A DNA stretch of 64,000 nucleotides from Candidatus Enterococcus courvalinii (GTDB lineage Bacteria; Bacillota; Bacilli; Lactobacillales; Enterococcaceae). The stretch covers positions 186,001-250,000 of the forward strand of contig NZ_JAFLWI010000006.1 of the NCBI RefSeq assembly GCF_017315945.1, in the 5' to 3' direction. Made by a program: the position numbers and the translations under genes. Below are positions 43,581-54,040 of this stretch, one piece after another (position 1 is the first letter of the stretch; every line of letters starts with the position of its first letter). The notes beneath the pieces were generated by a model. The model did not search any database. It was not told the DNA's origin and was given only the letters and a program-made list of their open reading frames with translations.

Positions 43581-46011
43581 ATACATTGAAAACAATCTCG
43601 TCTGGAATAAAGACGGGGAATGTTATGCTTACTATGAGCTTGTTCCTTACAATTACTCATTTCTAAGTCCAGAACAGAAAATACAAGTGCATGATTCTTT
43701 CAGACAGCTTATCGCACAAAATCGTGATGGCAAAATTCATGCTTTACAAATCAGTACAGAATCCAGCATACGTTCTGCACAAGAGCGTTCCAAAAATGAA
43801 GTCACTGGCAAGCTCAAAGCGGTTGCCTATGACAAAATCGACCAACAGACAGACGCTTTAATATCCATGATTGGCGAAAATCAAGTGAACTACCGTTTCT
43901 TTATCGGCTTTAAGTTGCTTCTCAACGATCAGGAGTTTTCTATGAAAAGTCTTACCGTTGAAGCAAAAAATGCTTTGTCTGATTTTGTCTATGATGTGAA
44001 CCATAAGCTGATGGGCGATTTTGTTAGTATGAGTAATGATGAAATCCTGCGTTTTCAGAAGATGGAAAAGCTCTTAGAAAATAAAATCTCTCGTCGTTTC
44101 AAAATCCGCAGGTTAGATAAGGACGACTTCGGCTATCTGATTGAACACCTTTACGGACAGACAGGCACTGCCTATGAAGAGTATGAGTACCATCTATCAA
44201 AGAAAAAGCTGGATAATGAAACGCTGATTAAATACTATGACTTGATTAAGCCTACTCGCTGTTTGGTGGAAGAAAAACAGCGATATTTGAAAATCCAGCA
44301 GGAAGATGAAACCGTCTATGTAGCTTACTTTACCATTAACAGCATTGTCGGAGAACTGGACTTCCCGTCCTCTGAAATCTTCTACTACCAGCAACAGCAA
44401 TTTACATTCCCGATTGATACGTCAATGAATGTGGAAATTGTAGCGAATCGTAAAGCCCTATCTACTGTCCGCAATAAAAAGAAAGAACTGAAAGACTTGG
44501 ATAACTACGCTTGGCAAAGTGATAATGAAACCAGCTCCAATGTGGCGGAAGCTCTGGAAAGTGTGAATGAGCTGGAAACCAATTTAGACCAAAGCAAGGA
44601 ATCTATGTACAAGCTGTCTTATGTGGTAAGGGTATCAGCAAATGATCTTGACGAACTCAAACGTCGTTGTAATGAAGTGAAAGATTTTTATGACGATTTA
44701 AGCGTAAAACTGGTACGACCATTTGGGGATATGCTCGGCTTACATGAAGAATTTTTACCTGCCAGCAAGCGTTATATGAATGATTATATTCAATACGTGA
44801 CCTCTGATTTCCTCGCTGGTTTAGGTTTTGGTGCTACTCAAATGCTGGGGGAAAATGAGGGGATTTATGTTGGCTACAGCTTAGATACTGGACGCAATGT
44901 CTATCTGAAACCTGCTCTTGCCAGTCAAGGGGTTAAGGGTTCAGTAACCAATGCGTTAGCGTCGGCTTTTGTTGGTTCGCTGGGTGGTGGTAAATCCTTT
45001 GCGAATAACCTTATCGTCTATTATGCGGTGCTTTATGGGGCACAAGCAGTGATTGTAGACCCAAAAGCAGAACGTGGCAGATGGAAAGAAACCTTGCCAG
45101 AGATTTCCCATGAAATCAATATCGTCACTCTGACTTCTGATGAGAAAAACAAAGGCTTACTTGACCCTTATGTGATTATGAAAAATCCCAAAGATTCTGA
45201 ATCACTGGCTATTGATATTCTGACATTCCTTACGGGGATTTCCTCTCGTGATGGGGAACGCTTCCCAATCCTTAGAAAAGCCATTCGTGCAGTAACCAAT
45301 AGTGAAGTACGAGGGTTGATGAAAGTGATTGAGGAATTACGGGTTGAGAATACGCCACTAAGTACCAGTATAGCCGACCATATCGAAAGTTTTACAGACT
45401 ATGACTTTGCACATTTATTATTCAGTAATGGTTATGTGGAGCAGTCTATCAGCTTAGAAAAACAACTGAACATTATACAGGTTGCGGACTTGGTACTTCC
45501 CGACAAGGAAACTTCCTTTGAGGAATATACCACTATGGAGCTTTTATCCGTTGCTATGCTGATTGTCATTAGTACCTTTGCTTTAGACTTTATCCATACA
45601 GACCGAAGCATTTTCAAGATTGTAGATTTAGACGAAGCATGGAGCTTTTTACAGGTAGCACAAGGAAAAACACTATCTATGAAGCTGGTTCGGGCTGGTC
45701 GTGCTATGAACGCTGGGGTATATTTCGTGACCCAAAATACAGACGACCTCTTAGATGAAAAACTGAAAAATAACCTCGGCTTAAAATTTGCATTTCGTTC
45801 CACTGACCTTAACGAGATTAAAAAGACCTTAGCCTTTTTTGGTGTAGACCCAGAGGACGAAAACAATCAGAAGCGATTGCGTGATTTGGAAAACGGGCAA
45901 TGCCTTATCAGTGATTTATATGGTCGTGTCGGTGTGATACAGTTCCACCCTGTATTTGAAGAACTGCTCCATGCCTTTGATACCAGACCACCTGTGCGAA
46001 AAGAGGTGTAA
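43564..46011 (+). CDS. Tn916 Orf16, VirB4/ConE-like transfer ATPase
   Basis: An 815-residue ATPase with Walker A GSLGGGKSFANNL (about residues 475-487), Walker B FKIVDLDEAWSFLQ and the HerA-type FVTQNTDDLLD. It energises the type IV-like secretion system of the element at the membrane. ATG at 43564 after TAGGAGTG is chosen; the first frame position 43513 lies in orf17. Confidence 0.95.
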   Translation: MAYPIKYIENNLVWNKDGECYAYYELVPYNYSFLSPEQKIQVHDSFRQLIAQNRDGKIHALQISTESSIRSAQERSKNEVTGKLKAVAYDKIDQQTDALISMIGENQVNYRFFIGFKLLLNDQEFSMKSLTVEAKNALSDFVYDVNHKLMGDFVSMSNDEILRFQKMEKLLENKISRRFKIRRLDKDDFGYLIEHLYGQTGTAYEEYEYHLSKKKLDNETLIKYYDLIKPTRCLVEEKQRYLKIQQEDETVYVAYFTINSIVGELDFPSSEIFYYQQQQFTFPIDTSMNVEIVANRKALSTVRNKKKELKDLDNYAWQSDNETSSNVAEALESVNELETNLDQSKESMYKLSYVVRVSANDLDELKRRCNEVKDFYDDLSVKLVRPFGDMLGLHEEFLPASKRYMNDYIQYVTSDFLAGLGFGATQMLGENEGIYVGYSLDTGRNVYLKPALASQGVKGSVTNALASAFVGSLGGGKSFANNLIVYYAVLYGAQAVIVDPKAERGRWKETLPEISHEINIVTLTSDEKNKGLLDPYVIMKNPKDSESLAIDILTFLTGISSRDGERFPILRKAIRAVTNSEVRGLMKVIEELRVENTPLSTSIADHIESFTDYDFAHLLFSNGYVEQSISLEKQLNIIQVADLVLPDKETSFEEYTTMELLSVAMLIVISTFALDFIHTDRSIFKIVDLDEAWSFLQVAQGKTLSMKLVRAGRAMNAGVYFVTQNTDDLLDEKLKNNLGLKFAFRSTDLNEIKKTLAFFGVDPEDENNQKRLRDLENGQCLISDLYGRVGVIQFHPVFEELLHAFDTRPPVRKEV

Positions 46012-46013
46012 AT

Positions 46014-48191
46014 GTGAAACCATCAATAGTAAACAGAATAAAATCAAACTGGACGCTGAAACGTCTAGGTAAAGTGGCAATGACAGTGGCTTTCACACTT
46101 GTGATTGCCATTTTTCTTTTAGCCATGCTGGGAACGGTGGTTCAAGCTGCGGGCTTGGTAGATGATACGGTCAATGTGGCAAATGAATACAGCCGATACC
46201 CACTTGAAAACTATCAACTGGATTTTTATGTGGATAATAGCTGGGGCTGGCTTCCGTGGAACTGGTCGGACGGGATTGGAAAACAGGTCATGTATGGACT
46301 ATATGCCATTACCAATTTTATTTGGACAATCAGTTTGTATGTTTCCAATGCGACAGGTTACTTAGTACAGGAAGCCTATTCCTTAGACTTCATTTCCGCT
46401 ACAGCAGATTCCATTGGTAAGAATATGCAGACCTTAGCTGGTGTGAGTGCAAACGGATTTTCAACAGAGGGTTTCTATGTTGGATTCCTCTTACTCTTGA
46501 TTTTGGTTCTTGGGGTTTATGTTGCCTATACGGGACTGATAAAGAGAGAAACCACAAAGGCAATTCATGCCATTATGAATTTTGTGCTGGTGTTTATCCT
46601 ATCGGCTTCCTTTATTGCCTACGCTCCCGACTACATTAAAAAAATCAATGACTTTTCATCAGACATCAGTAATGCCAGTTTATCACTTGGCACGAAGATT
46701 GTCATGCCCCATTCCGATAGTCAAGGCAAGGACAGCGTGGACTTAATCAGAGATAGCCTGTTTTCCATACAGGTTCAGCAACCGTGGCTACTGCTTCAAT
46801 ACAACAGTTCAGACATTGAAAGTATCGGTATTGACCGTGTGGAAAGCCTGCTCTCCACCAGCCCAGATTCCAACAATGGCGAAGACAGAGAAAAAATTGT
46901 TGCGGAAGAAATTGAAGACAGAAGCAATACCAATCTAACCATTACAAAGACCATTAACCGTTTAGGTACAGTCTTCTTCCTATTTGTCTTCAATATTGGG
47001 ATTTCCATATTTGTATTCCTATTAACAGGAATCATGATTTTCTCGCAGGTACTTTTTATCATCTATGCTATGTTTCTGCCTGTGAGCTTTATTTTAAGCA
47101 TGATTCCATCATTTGATGGTATGTCAAAACGAGCCATAACAAAGCTCTTTAATACCATTTTGACACGAGCTGGAATCACATTGATTATTACGACAGCATT
47201 TAGTATTTCAACCATGCTCTATACCTTATCGGCTGGTTATCCGTTCTTTTTGATTGCTTTTCTACAGATTGTGACCTTTGCAGGAATCTACTTCAAGCTG
47301 GGCGATTTAATGAGTATGTTTTCTCTACAGAGTAACGATTCTCAAAGTGTGGGAAGTCGTGTGATGAGAAAACCTCGTATGCTTATGCACGCTCACATGC
47401 ACCGTCTACAGCGGAAACTTGGACGTTCCATGACTACTCTAGGGGCTGGGTCTGCCATTGTTACAGGTAAAAAAGGACAGTCGGGTTCGGGGAGTTCTGC
47501 AAGGACACAAGCAGATCACTCCCGACCAGACGGAAAGGAAAAATCAACACTTGGAAAACGTATCGGTCAAACCATCGGTACAGTAGCTGATACCAAAGAC
47601 AGAATGGTAGACACTGCTAGTGGTTTGAAAGAACAGGTTAAAGATTTGCCGACCAATGCAAGATATGCAGTATATCAAGGAAAATCCAAAGTAAAAGAGA
47701 ATGTCCGTGATTTAACCAGTAGTATTTCTCAAACCAAAGCGGACAGAGCCAGTGGACGCAAGGAACAGCAGGAACAAAGGCGAAAAACCATTGCGAAGCG
47801 TCGCTCTGAAATGGAACAGGTCAAACAGAAAAAACAGCCTGCTTCTTCTGTTCATGAAAGACCGACTACAAGACAAGAACAATATCATGATGAACAGACC
47901 TCAAAACAGTCTAATATTCAGACTTCATATAAGGAATCTCAACAAGCCAAACAAGAGCGTCCAGCAGTTAAGTCCGATTTTTCAAGTCCAAAAGTGGAAC
48001 GCCAAGGCAATACCGTTCAAGAAAAAACCGTTCAAAAGCCAGCAACTTCAACCACTACAGCAGATAGAACTTCACAACGTCCAATCACAAAAGAACGTCC
48101 GTCTACTGTTCAAAGAGTACCACTACAAAATACAAGAAGTAGACCACCAATCAAAACCGCCACCATTAAGAAAGTCGGTAAGAAACCATGA
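46014..48191 (+). CDS. Tn916 Orf15, polytopic transfer membrane protein (VirB6/ConG-like)
   Basis: A 725-residue protein from GTG at 46014. The N-terminal ~460 residues carry about seven membrane helices. The C-terminal ~250 are basic and rich in Lys/Gln/Arg/Ser (disordered). It is thought to be the channel core of the conjugation machinery. It follows orf16 after 2 bases and overlaps orf14 by 4. Confidence 0.93.
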   Translation: MKPSIVNRIKSNWTLKRLGKVAMTVAFTLVIAIFLLAMLGTVVQAAGLVDDTVNVANEYSRYPLENYQLDFYVDNSWGWLPWNWSDGIGKQVMYGLYAITNFIWTISLYVSNATGYLVQEAYSLDFISATADSIGKNMQTLAGVSANGFSTEGFYVGFLLLLILVLGVYVAYTGLIKRETTKAIHAIMNFVLVFILSASFIAYAPDYIKKINDFSSDISNASLSLGTKIVMPHSDSQGKDSVDLIRDSLFSIQVQQPWLLLQYNSSDIESIGIDRVESLLSTSPDSNNGEDREKIVAEEIEDRSNTNLTITKTINRLGTVFFLFVFNIGISIFVFLLTGIMIFSQVLFIIYAMFLPVSFILSMIPSFDGMSKRAITKLFNTILTRAGITLIITTAFSISTMLYTLSAGYPFFLIAFLQIVTFAGIYFKLGDLMSMFSLQSNDSQSVGSRVMRKPRMLMHAHMHRLQRKLGRSMTTLGAGSAIVTGKKGQSGSGSSARTQADHSRPDGKEKSTLGKRIGQTIGTVADTKDRMVDTASGLKEQVKDLPTNARYAVYQGKSKVKENVRDLTSSISQTKADRASGRKEQQEQRRKTIAKRRSEMEQVKQKKQPASSVHERPTTRQEQYHDEQTSKQSNIQTSYKESQQAKQERPAVKSDFSSPKVERQGNTVQEKTVQKPATSTTTADRTSQRPITKERPSTVQRVPLQNTRSRPPIKTATIKKVGKKP

Positions 48192-49189
48192 AGTTGAAAA
48201 CTTTAGTGATTGGTGGTTCTGGATTATTCTTGATGGTCTTCTCACTGCTTCTGTTTGTTGCCATTTTATTTTCAGATGAACAGGACAGCGGAATTTCCAA
48301 TATTCATTATGGAGGTGTGAATGTTTCCGCAGAAGTGCTGGCTCATAAGCCTATGGTAGAAAAATATGCCAAAGAATATGGCGTTGAAGAATATGTCAAC
48401 ATACTTCTTGCGATTATACAGGTGGAATCGGGCGGTACTGCGGAAGATGTTATGCAGTCCTCGGAATCCCTCGGTCTTCCACCTAATTCATTGAGTACAG
48501 AAGAATCCATTAAGCAAGGTGTGAAGTATTTCAGTGAATTATTAGCCAGTAGCGAAAGGCTCAGTGTAGATTTAGAATCGGTTATCCAGTCCTACAATTA
48601 TGGTGGTGGTTTCTTAGGGTATGTGGCTAATCGTGGAAATAAATATACCTTTGAACTGGCTCAAAGTTTCTCAAAAGAGTATTCAGGTGGCGAAAAAGTG
48701 TCTTACCCCAATCCCATAGCCATACCTATCAATGGGGGCTGGCGATACAACTATGGCAATATGTTTTATGTGCAACTGGTAACGCAGTATCTTGTCACAA
48801 CAGAGTTTGATGATGATACGGTACAAGCCATCATGGACGAAGCACTGAAATATGAGGGCTGGCGATACGTTTACGGTGGAGCTTCCCCGACTACTTCTTT
48901 TGATTGTAGCGGACTGACACAATGGACGTATGGAAAAGCTGGAATTAACTTACCACGAACCGCACAACAGCAATATGATGTGACCCAGCATATCCCACTA
49001 TCGGAAGCACAAGCTGGCGATTTGGTTTTCTTTCATTCTACCTATAACGCTGGCTCTTATATTACTCATGTTGGGATATACCTTGGCAATAACCGTATGT
49101 TTCATGCAGGCGACCCAATCGGTTATGCCGACTTAACAAGCCCCTACTGGCAACAGCATTTAGTGGGAGCAGGACGAATCAAACAATGA
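48188..49189 (+). CDS. Tn916 Orf14, lysozyme-NlpC/P60 cell wall hydrolase
   Basis: A 333-residue two-domain enzyme (CwlT-like). After a membrane anchor (about 5-28) comes a lysozyme-like domain (NILLAIIQVESGGTAEDVMQ, catalytic Glu). An NlpC/P60 domain follows with Cys in TSFDCSGLTQW (about residue 237) and His in THVGIYLGN. It cuts glycan and peptide bonds to open the wall for the mating pore. It overlaps both neighbours by 4 bases. Confidence 0.95.
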   Translation: MKLKTLVIGGSGLFLMVFSLLLFVAILFSDEQDSGISNIHYGGVNVSAEVLAHKPMVEKYAKEYGVEEYVNILLAIIQVESGGTAEDVMQSSESLGLPPNSLSTEESIKQGVKYFSELLASSERLSVDLESVIQSYNYGGGFLGYVANRGNKYTFELAQSFSKEYSGGEKVSYPNPIAIPINGGWRYNYGNMFYVQLVTQYLVTTEFDDDTVQAIMDEALKYEGWRYVYGGASPTTSFDCSGLTQWTYGKAGINLPRTAQQQYDVTQHIPLSEAQAGDLVFFHSTYNAGSYITHVGIYLGNNRMFHAGDPIGYADLTSPYWQQHLVGAGRIKQ

Positions 49190-49203
49190 GAAAGGAAGAT
49201 TTA

Positions 49204-50118
49204 ATGATGAAATTTAGAAAAAATCAGAATAAAGAAAAACAGATACCAAAGGAAAAGAAACCTCGTGTCTATAAGGTCAATCCTCATAAAAAGGTTGTGA
49301 TTGCCTTGTGGGTACTTTTAGGGCTTAGTTTCAGCTTTGCGATATTCAAGCACTTTACAGCTATAGATACTCATACTATTCACGAAACAACTATCATAGA
49401 AAAGGAATACGTTGATACTCATCATGTAGAAAATTTTGTAGAGAACTTTGCGAAAGTCTACTATTCATGGGAGCAATCCGATAAGTCCATTGATAATCGA
49501 ATGGAAAGTCTAAAAGGCTATCTGACAGATGAACTTCAAGCTCTCAATGTTGATACAGTACGCAAAGATATTCCTGTATCGTCTTCTGTAAGAGGATTTC
49601 AGATATGGACGGTAGAGCCAACTGGCGACAATGAGTTTAATGTAACCTACAGTGTAGACCAGCTCATTACAGAGGGAGAAAATACAAAGACCGTCCACTC
49701 TGCTTATATAGTGAGTGTCTATGTAGATGGTTCTGGAAATATGGTACTGGTTAAGAATCCGACCATTACCAACATACCTAAGAAATCAAGTTATAAACCA
49801 AAAGCCATTGAAAGTGAGGGGACGGTTGATTCCATTACAACCAATGAAATCAATGAGTTTTTAACGACGTTCTTCAAGCTCTATCCTACAGCGACAGCCA
49901 GTGAACTTTCCTACTATGTGAATGACGGGATATTAAAACCAATCGGAAAAGAGTACATCTTTCAAGAACTGGTAAATCCTATTCACAATCGTAAGGATAA
50001 TCAAGTCACGGTATCGCTGACAGTGGAGTATATCGACCAGCAGACCAAAGCAACGCAGGTATCTCAATTTGATTTGGTACTTGAAAAGAACGGGAGTAAT
50101 TGGAAGATTATAGAATAA
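49204..50118 (+). CDS. Tn916 Orf13, TcpC/ConC-like transfer protein
   Basis: A 304-residue protein with a basic cytoplasmic start, one membrane helix (about 33-52) and two extracytoplasmic NTF2-like domains (VENFVENFAKVYYSWEQ, EINEFLTTFFKLYP). This is the TcpC fold, a structural part of the channel. ATG at 49204 is chosen because AAGGAAG precedes it; an upstream ATG at 49186 overlaps the orf14 stop. Confidence 0.92.
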   Translation: MMKFRKNQNKEKQIPKEKKPRVYKVNPHKKVVIALWVLLGLSFSFAIFKHFTAIDTHTIHETTIIEKEYVDTHHVENFVENFAKVYYSWEQSDKSIDNRMESLKGYLTDELQALNVDTVRKDIPVSSSVRGFQIWTVEPTGDNEFNVTYSVDQLITEGENTKTVHSAYIVSVYVDGSGNMVLVKNPTITNIPKKSSYKPKAIESEGTVDSITTNEINEFLTTFFKLYPTATASELSYYVNDGILKPIGKEYIFQELVNPIHNRKDNQVTVSLTVEYIDQQTKATQVSQFDLVLEKNGSNWKIIE

Positions 50119-50187
50119 CAAATATTGGTACATTATTACAGCTATTTTGTAATCACGTACTCTCTTTGATAAAAAATTGGAGATTCC

Positions 50188-50216
50188 TTTACAAATATGC
50201 TCTTACGTGCTATTAT
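50188..50216 (+). promoter_or_regulatory. Promoter of the tet(M) leader transcript
   Basis: TTTACA (50188-50193), 17 bases, TATTAT (50211-50216). It is followed by a ~280-base leader to tet(M). Confidence 0.7.
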
Positions 50217-50247
50217 TTAAGTATCTATTTAAAAGGAGTTAATAAAT

Positions 50248-50271
50248 ATGCGGCAAGGTATTCTTAAATAA
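50248..50271 (+). CDS. Seven-residue leader peptide in the tet(M) 5' region
   Basis: ATG with AAAAGGAG upstream encodes MRQGILK then TAA. GTATTCTTAAA inside it (50258-50268) pairs exactly with TTTAAGAATAC at 50343-50353, so ribosome position here could change RNA folding. Possible regulatory micro-ORF. Confidence 0.45.
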   Translation: MRQGILK

Positions 50272-50392
50272 ACTGTCAATTTGATAGCGGGAACAAATAA
50301 TTGGATGTCCTTTTTTAGGAGGGCTTAGTTTTTTGTACCCAGTTTAAGAATACTTTTATCATGTGATTCTAAAGTATCCGGAGAATATCTGT

Positions 50393-50479
50393 ATGCTTTG
50401 TATGCCTATGGTTATGCATAAAAATCCCAGTGATAAGAGTATTTATCACTGGGATTTTTATGCCCTTTTGGGCTTTTGA
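50393..50479 (+). CDS. tet(M) leader peptide (orf12)
   Basis: A 28-residue frame beginning MLCMPMVMHKNPSDK and ending just before the tet(M) ribosome site. It covers the attenuator hairpin, so translation affects transcription into tet(M) as described for Tn916. Confidence 0.75.
   Translation: MLCMPMVMHKNPSDKSIYHWDFYALLGF
50420..50459 (+). terminator. tet(M) attenuator hairpin
   Basis: AAAAATCCCAGTGATAA pairs with TTATCACTGGGATTTTT; the T-run makes it a terminator. It lies within orf12, upstream of tet(M). Confidence 0.8.
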
Positions 50480-50494
50480 ATGGAGGAAAATCAC

Positions 50495-52414
50495 ATGAAA
50501 ATTATTAATATTGGAGTTTTAGCTCATGTTGATGCAGGAAAAACTACCTTAACAGAAAGCTTATTATATAACAGTGGAGCGATTACAGAATTAGGAAGCG
50601 TGGACAAAGGTACAACGAGGACGGATAATACGCTTTTAGAACGTCAGAGAGGAATTACAATTCAGACAGGAATAACCTCTTTTCAGTGGGAAAATACGAA
50701 GGTGAACATCATAGACACGCCAGGACATATGGATTTCTTAGCAGAAGTATATCGTTCATTATCAGTTTTAGATGGGGCAATTCTACTGATTTCTGCAAAA
50801 GATGGCGTACAAGCACAAACTCGTATATTATTTCATGCACTTAGGAAAATGGGGATTCCCACAATCTTTTTTATCAATAAGATTGACCAAAATGGAATTG
50901 ATTTATCAACGGTTTATCAGGATATTAAAGAGAAACTTTCTGCCGAAATTGTAATCAAACAGAAGGTAGAACTGTATCCTAATGTGTGTGTGACGAACTT
51001 TACCGAATCTGAACAATGGGATACGGTAATAGAGGGAAACGATGACCTTTTAGAGAAATATATGTCCGGTAAATCATTAGAAGCATTGGAACTCGAACAA
51101 GAGGAAAGCATAAGATTTCAGAATTGTTCTCTGTTCCCTCTTTATCATGGAAGTGCAAAAAGTAATATAGGGATTGATAACCTTATAGAAGTTATTACTA
51201 ATAAATTTTATTCATCAACACATCGAGGTCCGTCTGAACTTTGCGGAAATGTTTTCAAAATTGAATATACAAAAAAAAGACAACGTCTTGCATATATACG
51301 CCTTTATAGTGGAGTACTACATTTACGAGATTCGGTTAGAGTATCAGAAAAAGAAAAAATAAAAGTTACAGAAATGTATACTTCAATAAATGGTGAATTA
51401 TGTAAGATTGATAGAGCTTATTCTGGAGAAATTGTTATTTTGCAAAATGAGTTTTTGAAGTTAAATAGTGTTCTTGGAGATACAAAACTATTGCCACAGA
51501 GAAAAAAGATTGAAAATCCGCACCCTCTACTACAAACAACTGTTGAACCGAGTAAACCTGAACAGAGAGAAATGTTGCTTGATGCCCTTTTGGAAATCTC
51601 AGATAGTGATCCGCTTCTACGATATTACGTGGATTCTACGACACATGAAATTATACTTTCTTTCTTAGGGAAAGTACAAATGGAAGTGATTAGTGCACTG
51701 TTGCAAGAAAAGTATCATGTGGAGATAGAACTAAAAGAGCCTACAGTCATTTATATGGAGAGACCGTTAAAAAATGCAGAATATACCATTCACATCGAAG
51801 TGCCGCCAAATCCTTTCTGGGCTTCCATTGGTTTATCTGTATCACCGCTTCCGTTGGGAAGTGGAATGCAGTATGAGAGCTCGGTTTCTCTTGGATACTT
51901 AAATCAATCATTTCAAAATGCAGTTATGGAAGGGATACGCTATGGTTGTGAACAAGGATTGTATGGTTGGAATGTGACGGACTGTAAAATCTGTTTTAAG
52001 TATGGCTTATACTATAGCCCTGTTAGTACCCCAGCAGATTTTCGGATGCTTGCTCCTATTGTATTGGAACAAGTCTTAAAAAAAGCTGGAACAGAATTGT
52101 TAGAGCCATATCTTAGTTTTAAAATTTATGCGCCACAGGAATATCTTTCACGAGCATACAACGATGCTCCTAAATATTGTGCGAACATCGTAGACACTCA
52201 ATTGAAAAATAATGAGGTCATTCTTAGTGGAGAAATCCCTGCTCGGTGTATTCAAGAATATCGTAGTGATTTAACTTTCTTTACAAATGGACGTAGTGTT
52301 TGTTTAACAGAGTTAAAAGGGTACCATGTTACTACCGGTGAACCTGTTTGCCAGCCCCGTCGTCCAAATAGTCGGATAGATAAAGTACGATATATGTTCA
52401 ATAAAATAACTTAG
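50495..52414 (+). CDS. tet(M): Tetracycline resistance ribosomal protection protein Tet(M)
   Basis: A 639-residue translational GTPase similar to EF-G. It shows [20 protein letters not shown] (G1), RGITIQTG (G2), [10 protein letters not shown] (G3) and [10 protein letters not shown] (G4), then EF-G-like domains II-V. It binds tetracycline-blocked ribosomes and dislodges the drug at the cost of GTP. ATG at 50495 has GGAGG 8 bases upstream and gives the usual length. Expression is governed by the leader/attenuator upstream. Confidence 0.97.
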
Positions 52415-52511
52415 TGTATTTTATGTTGTTATATAAATATGGTTTCTTGTTAAATAAGATGAAATATTTTTTAATAAAGATTTGAATTAAAGTGTAAAGG
52501 AGGAGATAGTT

Positions 52512-52700
52512 ATTATAAACTACAAGTGGATATTGTGTCCTGTATGTGGAAATAAAACACGATTAAAGATAAGGGAAGATACTGAATTAAAAAAATTCCC
52601 CCTCTATTGTCCGAAATGCAGACAAGAAAATTTAATTGAAATAAAGCAGTTCAAAGTAACTGTGATTACAGAGCCAGACGCAAAGACGCAGAGCCGATAA
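52512..52700 (+). CDS. Tn916 Orf6, cysteine-rich KTR protein
   Basis: A short frame (about 60 residues) after tet(M). It has two CxxC pairs (ILCPVCGNKTRLK and YCPKCRQEN), probably a zinc ribbon, and ends ...AKTQSR. It lacks ATG: GGAGGAGAT is followed by ATT/ATA codons at 52512-52517, so translation would need a rare start or a sequence variant. The terminator at 52691 overlaps its end. Confidence 0.6.
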   Translation: MINYKWILCPVCGNKTRLKIREDTELKKFPLYCPKCRQENLIEIKQFKVTVITEPDAKTQSR

Positions 52701-52736
52701 AATGAGATTAATACAATCTCATTTTATCGGCTCTTT
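52691..52736. terminator. Terminator after tet(M)-orf6
   Basis: GAGCCGATAAAATGAGATT pairs with its exact complement around 5 bases, T-run after. Also faces the convergent orf9. Confidence 0.85.
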
Positions 52737-52759
52737 CCGTTATGTATGGATTCTTTTAA

Positions 52760-53113
52760 TTAGTCTTCGATGTTTCTTGCTTCGTTGATACCGCTGGCTA
52801 AAGATTCCATTAAGGATAGTTCTTTGTCTGTAAAGCTATCCATGTATTTCTCTATCTGTAATCGTCGGGTGCTTTTTACCAAGTTATTAGCAGGTAAGAA
52901 AAATTCATCAACGGAAACATGAAGTAACGATACAAGGTCATAAAGAACTTGTATGCTGGGGTGTTGCCCTTTATTTTCAATATTAGTTAAGTACCGTGGG
53001 TCAATTTCAATCAATGCTCCCACTTGTTCACGAGTTAAACCTCGTTTCAATCGAGCTTCTTTAATGGCTAAACCAAAGGCTCTAAAATCATATTTATCTT
53101 CTTTTTTACGCAT
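52760..53113 (-). CDS. Tn916 Orf9, Xre-type repressor
   Basis: A 117-residue protein with a Cro/CI helix-turn-helix ([20 protein letters not shown], about residues 24-43). In Tn916 it is the proposed repressor of orf7/orf8, and thus of xis/int and transfer gene expression. It is divergent from orf7; its transcript runs back against the tet(M) transcript. AGGTGGTC precedes ATG. Confidence 0.92.
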   Translation of the reverse strand: MRKKEDKYDFRAFGLAIKEARLKRGLTREQVGALIEIDPRYLTNIENKGQHPSIQVLYDLVSLLHVSVDEFFLPANNLVKSTRRLQIEKYMDSFTDKELSLMESLASGINEARNIED

Positions 53114-53317
53114 AGTAGACCACCTCTATACATTTTATTGTTCCTACTGAATTAAAAACAGGTATAGAAAAACGTGTTATATGGTTTATAGGTTTATATT
53201 TAATAAAAAGCACTACTAAACGCCAATAAAAAAAACCGTTATATGGTAGTGCTATTTACGCTGTTAAAATATTGTATATTACTTCCAAATGGCGGTTTGT
53301 TGGAGGTCAACGTCGCC

Positions 53318-53389
53318 ATGAAGTACATCATATACAATAAATTTCCTTACATTGGGTTCTTGTCAAAAAAAGTCGTCTATCTGCAATAG
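53318..53389 (+). CDS. Tn916 Orf10, small peptide
   Basis: A 23-residue frame (MKYIIYNKFPYIGFLSKKVV...) with a good GGAGG upstream, located between orf9 and orf7 as orf10 is in Tn916. No function known. A stem (AGCACTAC/GTAGTGCT, about 53206-53254) lies before it. Confidence 0.5.
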   Translation: MKYIIYNKFPYIGFLSKKVVYLQ

Positions 53390-53617
53390 ATAAGTACGTC
53401 CACCAATGTGGTTTTATAAATCATATAGATAGAATAACAGAAGCATGTAAACAGAGAAATAAATCTGTTTATATGCTTTTTTGGCTATTCAGAACTTTTT
53501 TACAAAGTTTATTTATCAGTAATGCAACAAATCCCCCTTTCACATTGGGACTAAGAGTGAAAGGAGATAAACGAGCAAGGCTCACTTCCTTTCCTAGACA
53601 GAAAGGGGGTGAGAAAC

Positions 53618-54040
53618 ATGAAACCATCTTCTTTTCAGACCACAATAGAAAATCAGTTTGACTATATCTGTAAACGTGCTATGGAAGACGAGCGAAAGAA
53701 TTATATGCTTTATCTTTCAAGGATTGCAAAGCGTGAGGTGTCCTTTTCGGATGTTGGCGATTATCTTGTTAGCCAGTTTGCGACAACAGATAACTATTCA
53801 ACTGACTTTCAGATTTTTACACTCAATGGGTTATCAGTAGGCGTTGAAAATGATTTGTTGAGTGAAGCATTACGTGAGTTGCCAGACAAGAAACGTGAAA
53901 TTCTACTGCTGTTTTACTTTATGGACATGAGCGATTCAGAAATTGCAGACCTGTTGAAATTGAACCGTTCTACTGTCTATCGGCATAGAACCAGTGGACT
54001 AGCCTTAATTAAAAAGTTTATGGAGGAATTTGAAGAATGA
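53618..54040 (+). CDS. Tn916 Orf7, sigma-70-like regulator
   Basis: A 140-residue protein with a sigma region-4-type HTH (SDSEIADLLKLNRSTVYRHRTS, about residues 108-129). In the published Tn916 model Orf7 and Orf8 drive transcription through xis and int and, after circularisation, into the transfer genes. ATG at 53618 has GGGGGTGAG upstream. It overlaps orf8 by 4 bases. Confidence 0.92.
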   Translation: MKPSSFQTTIENQFDYICKRAMEDERKNYMLYLSRIAKREVSFSDVGDYLVSQFATTDNYSTDFQIFTLNGLSVGVENDLLSEALRELPDKKREILLLFYFMDMSDSEIADLLKLNRSTVYRHRTSGLALIKKFMEEFEE

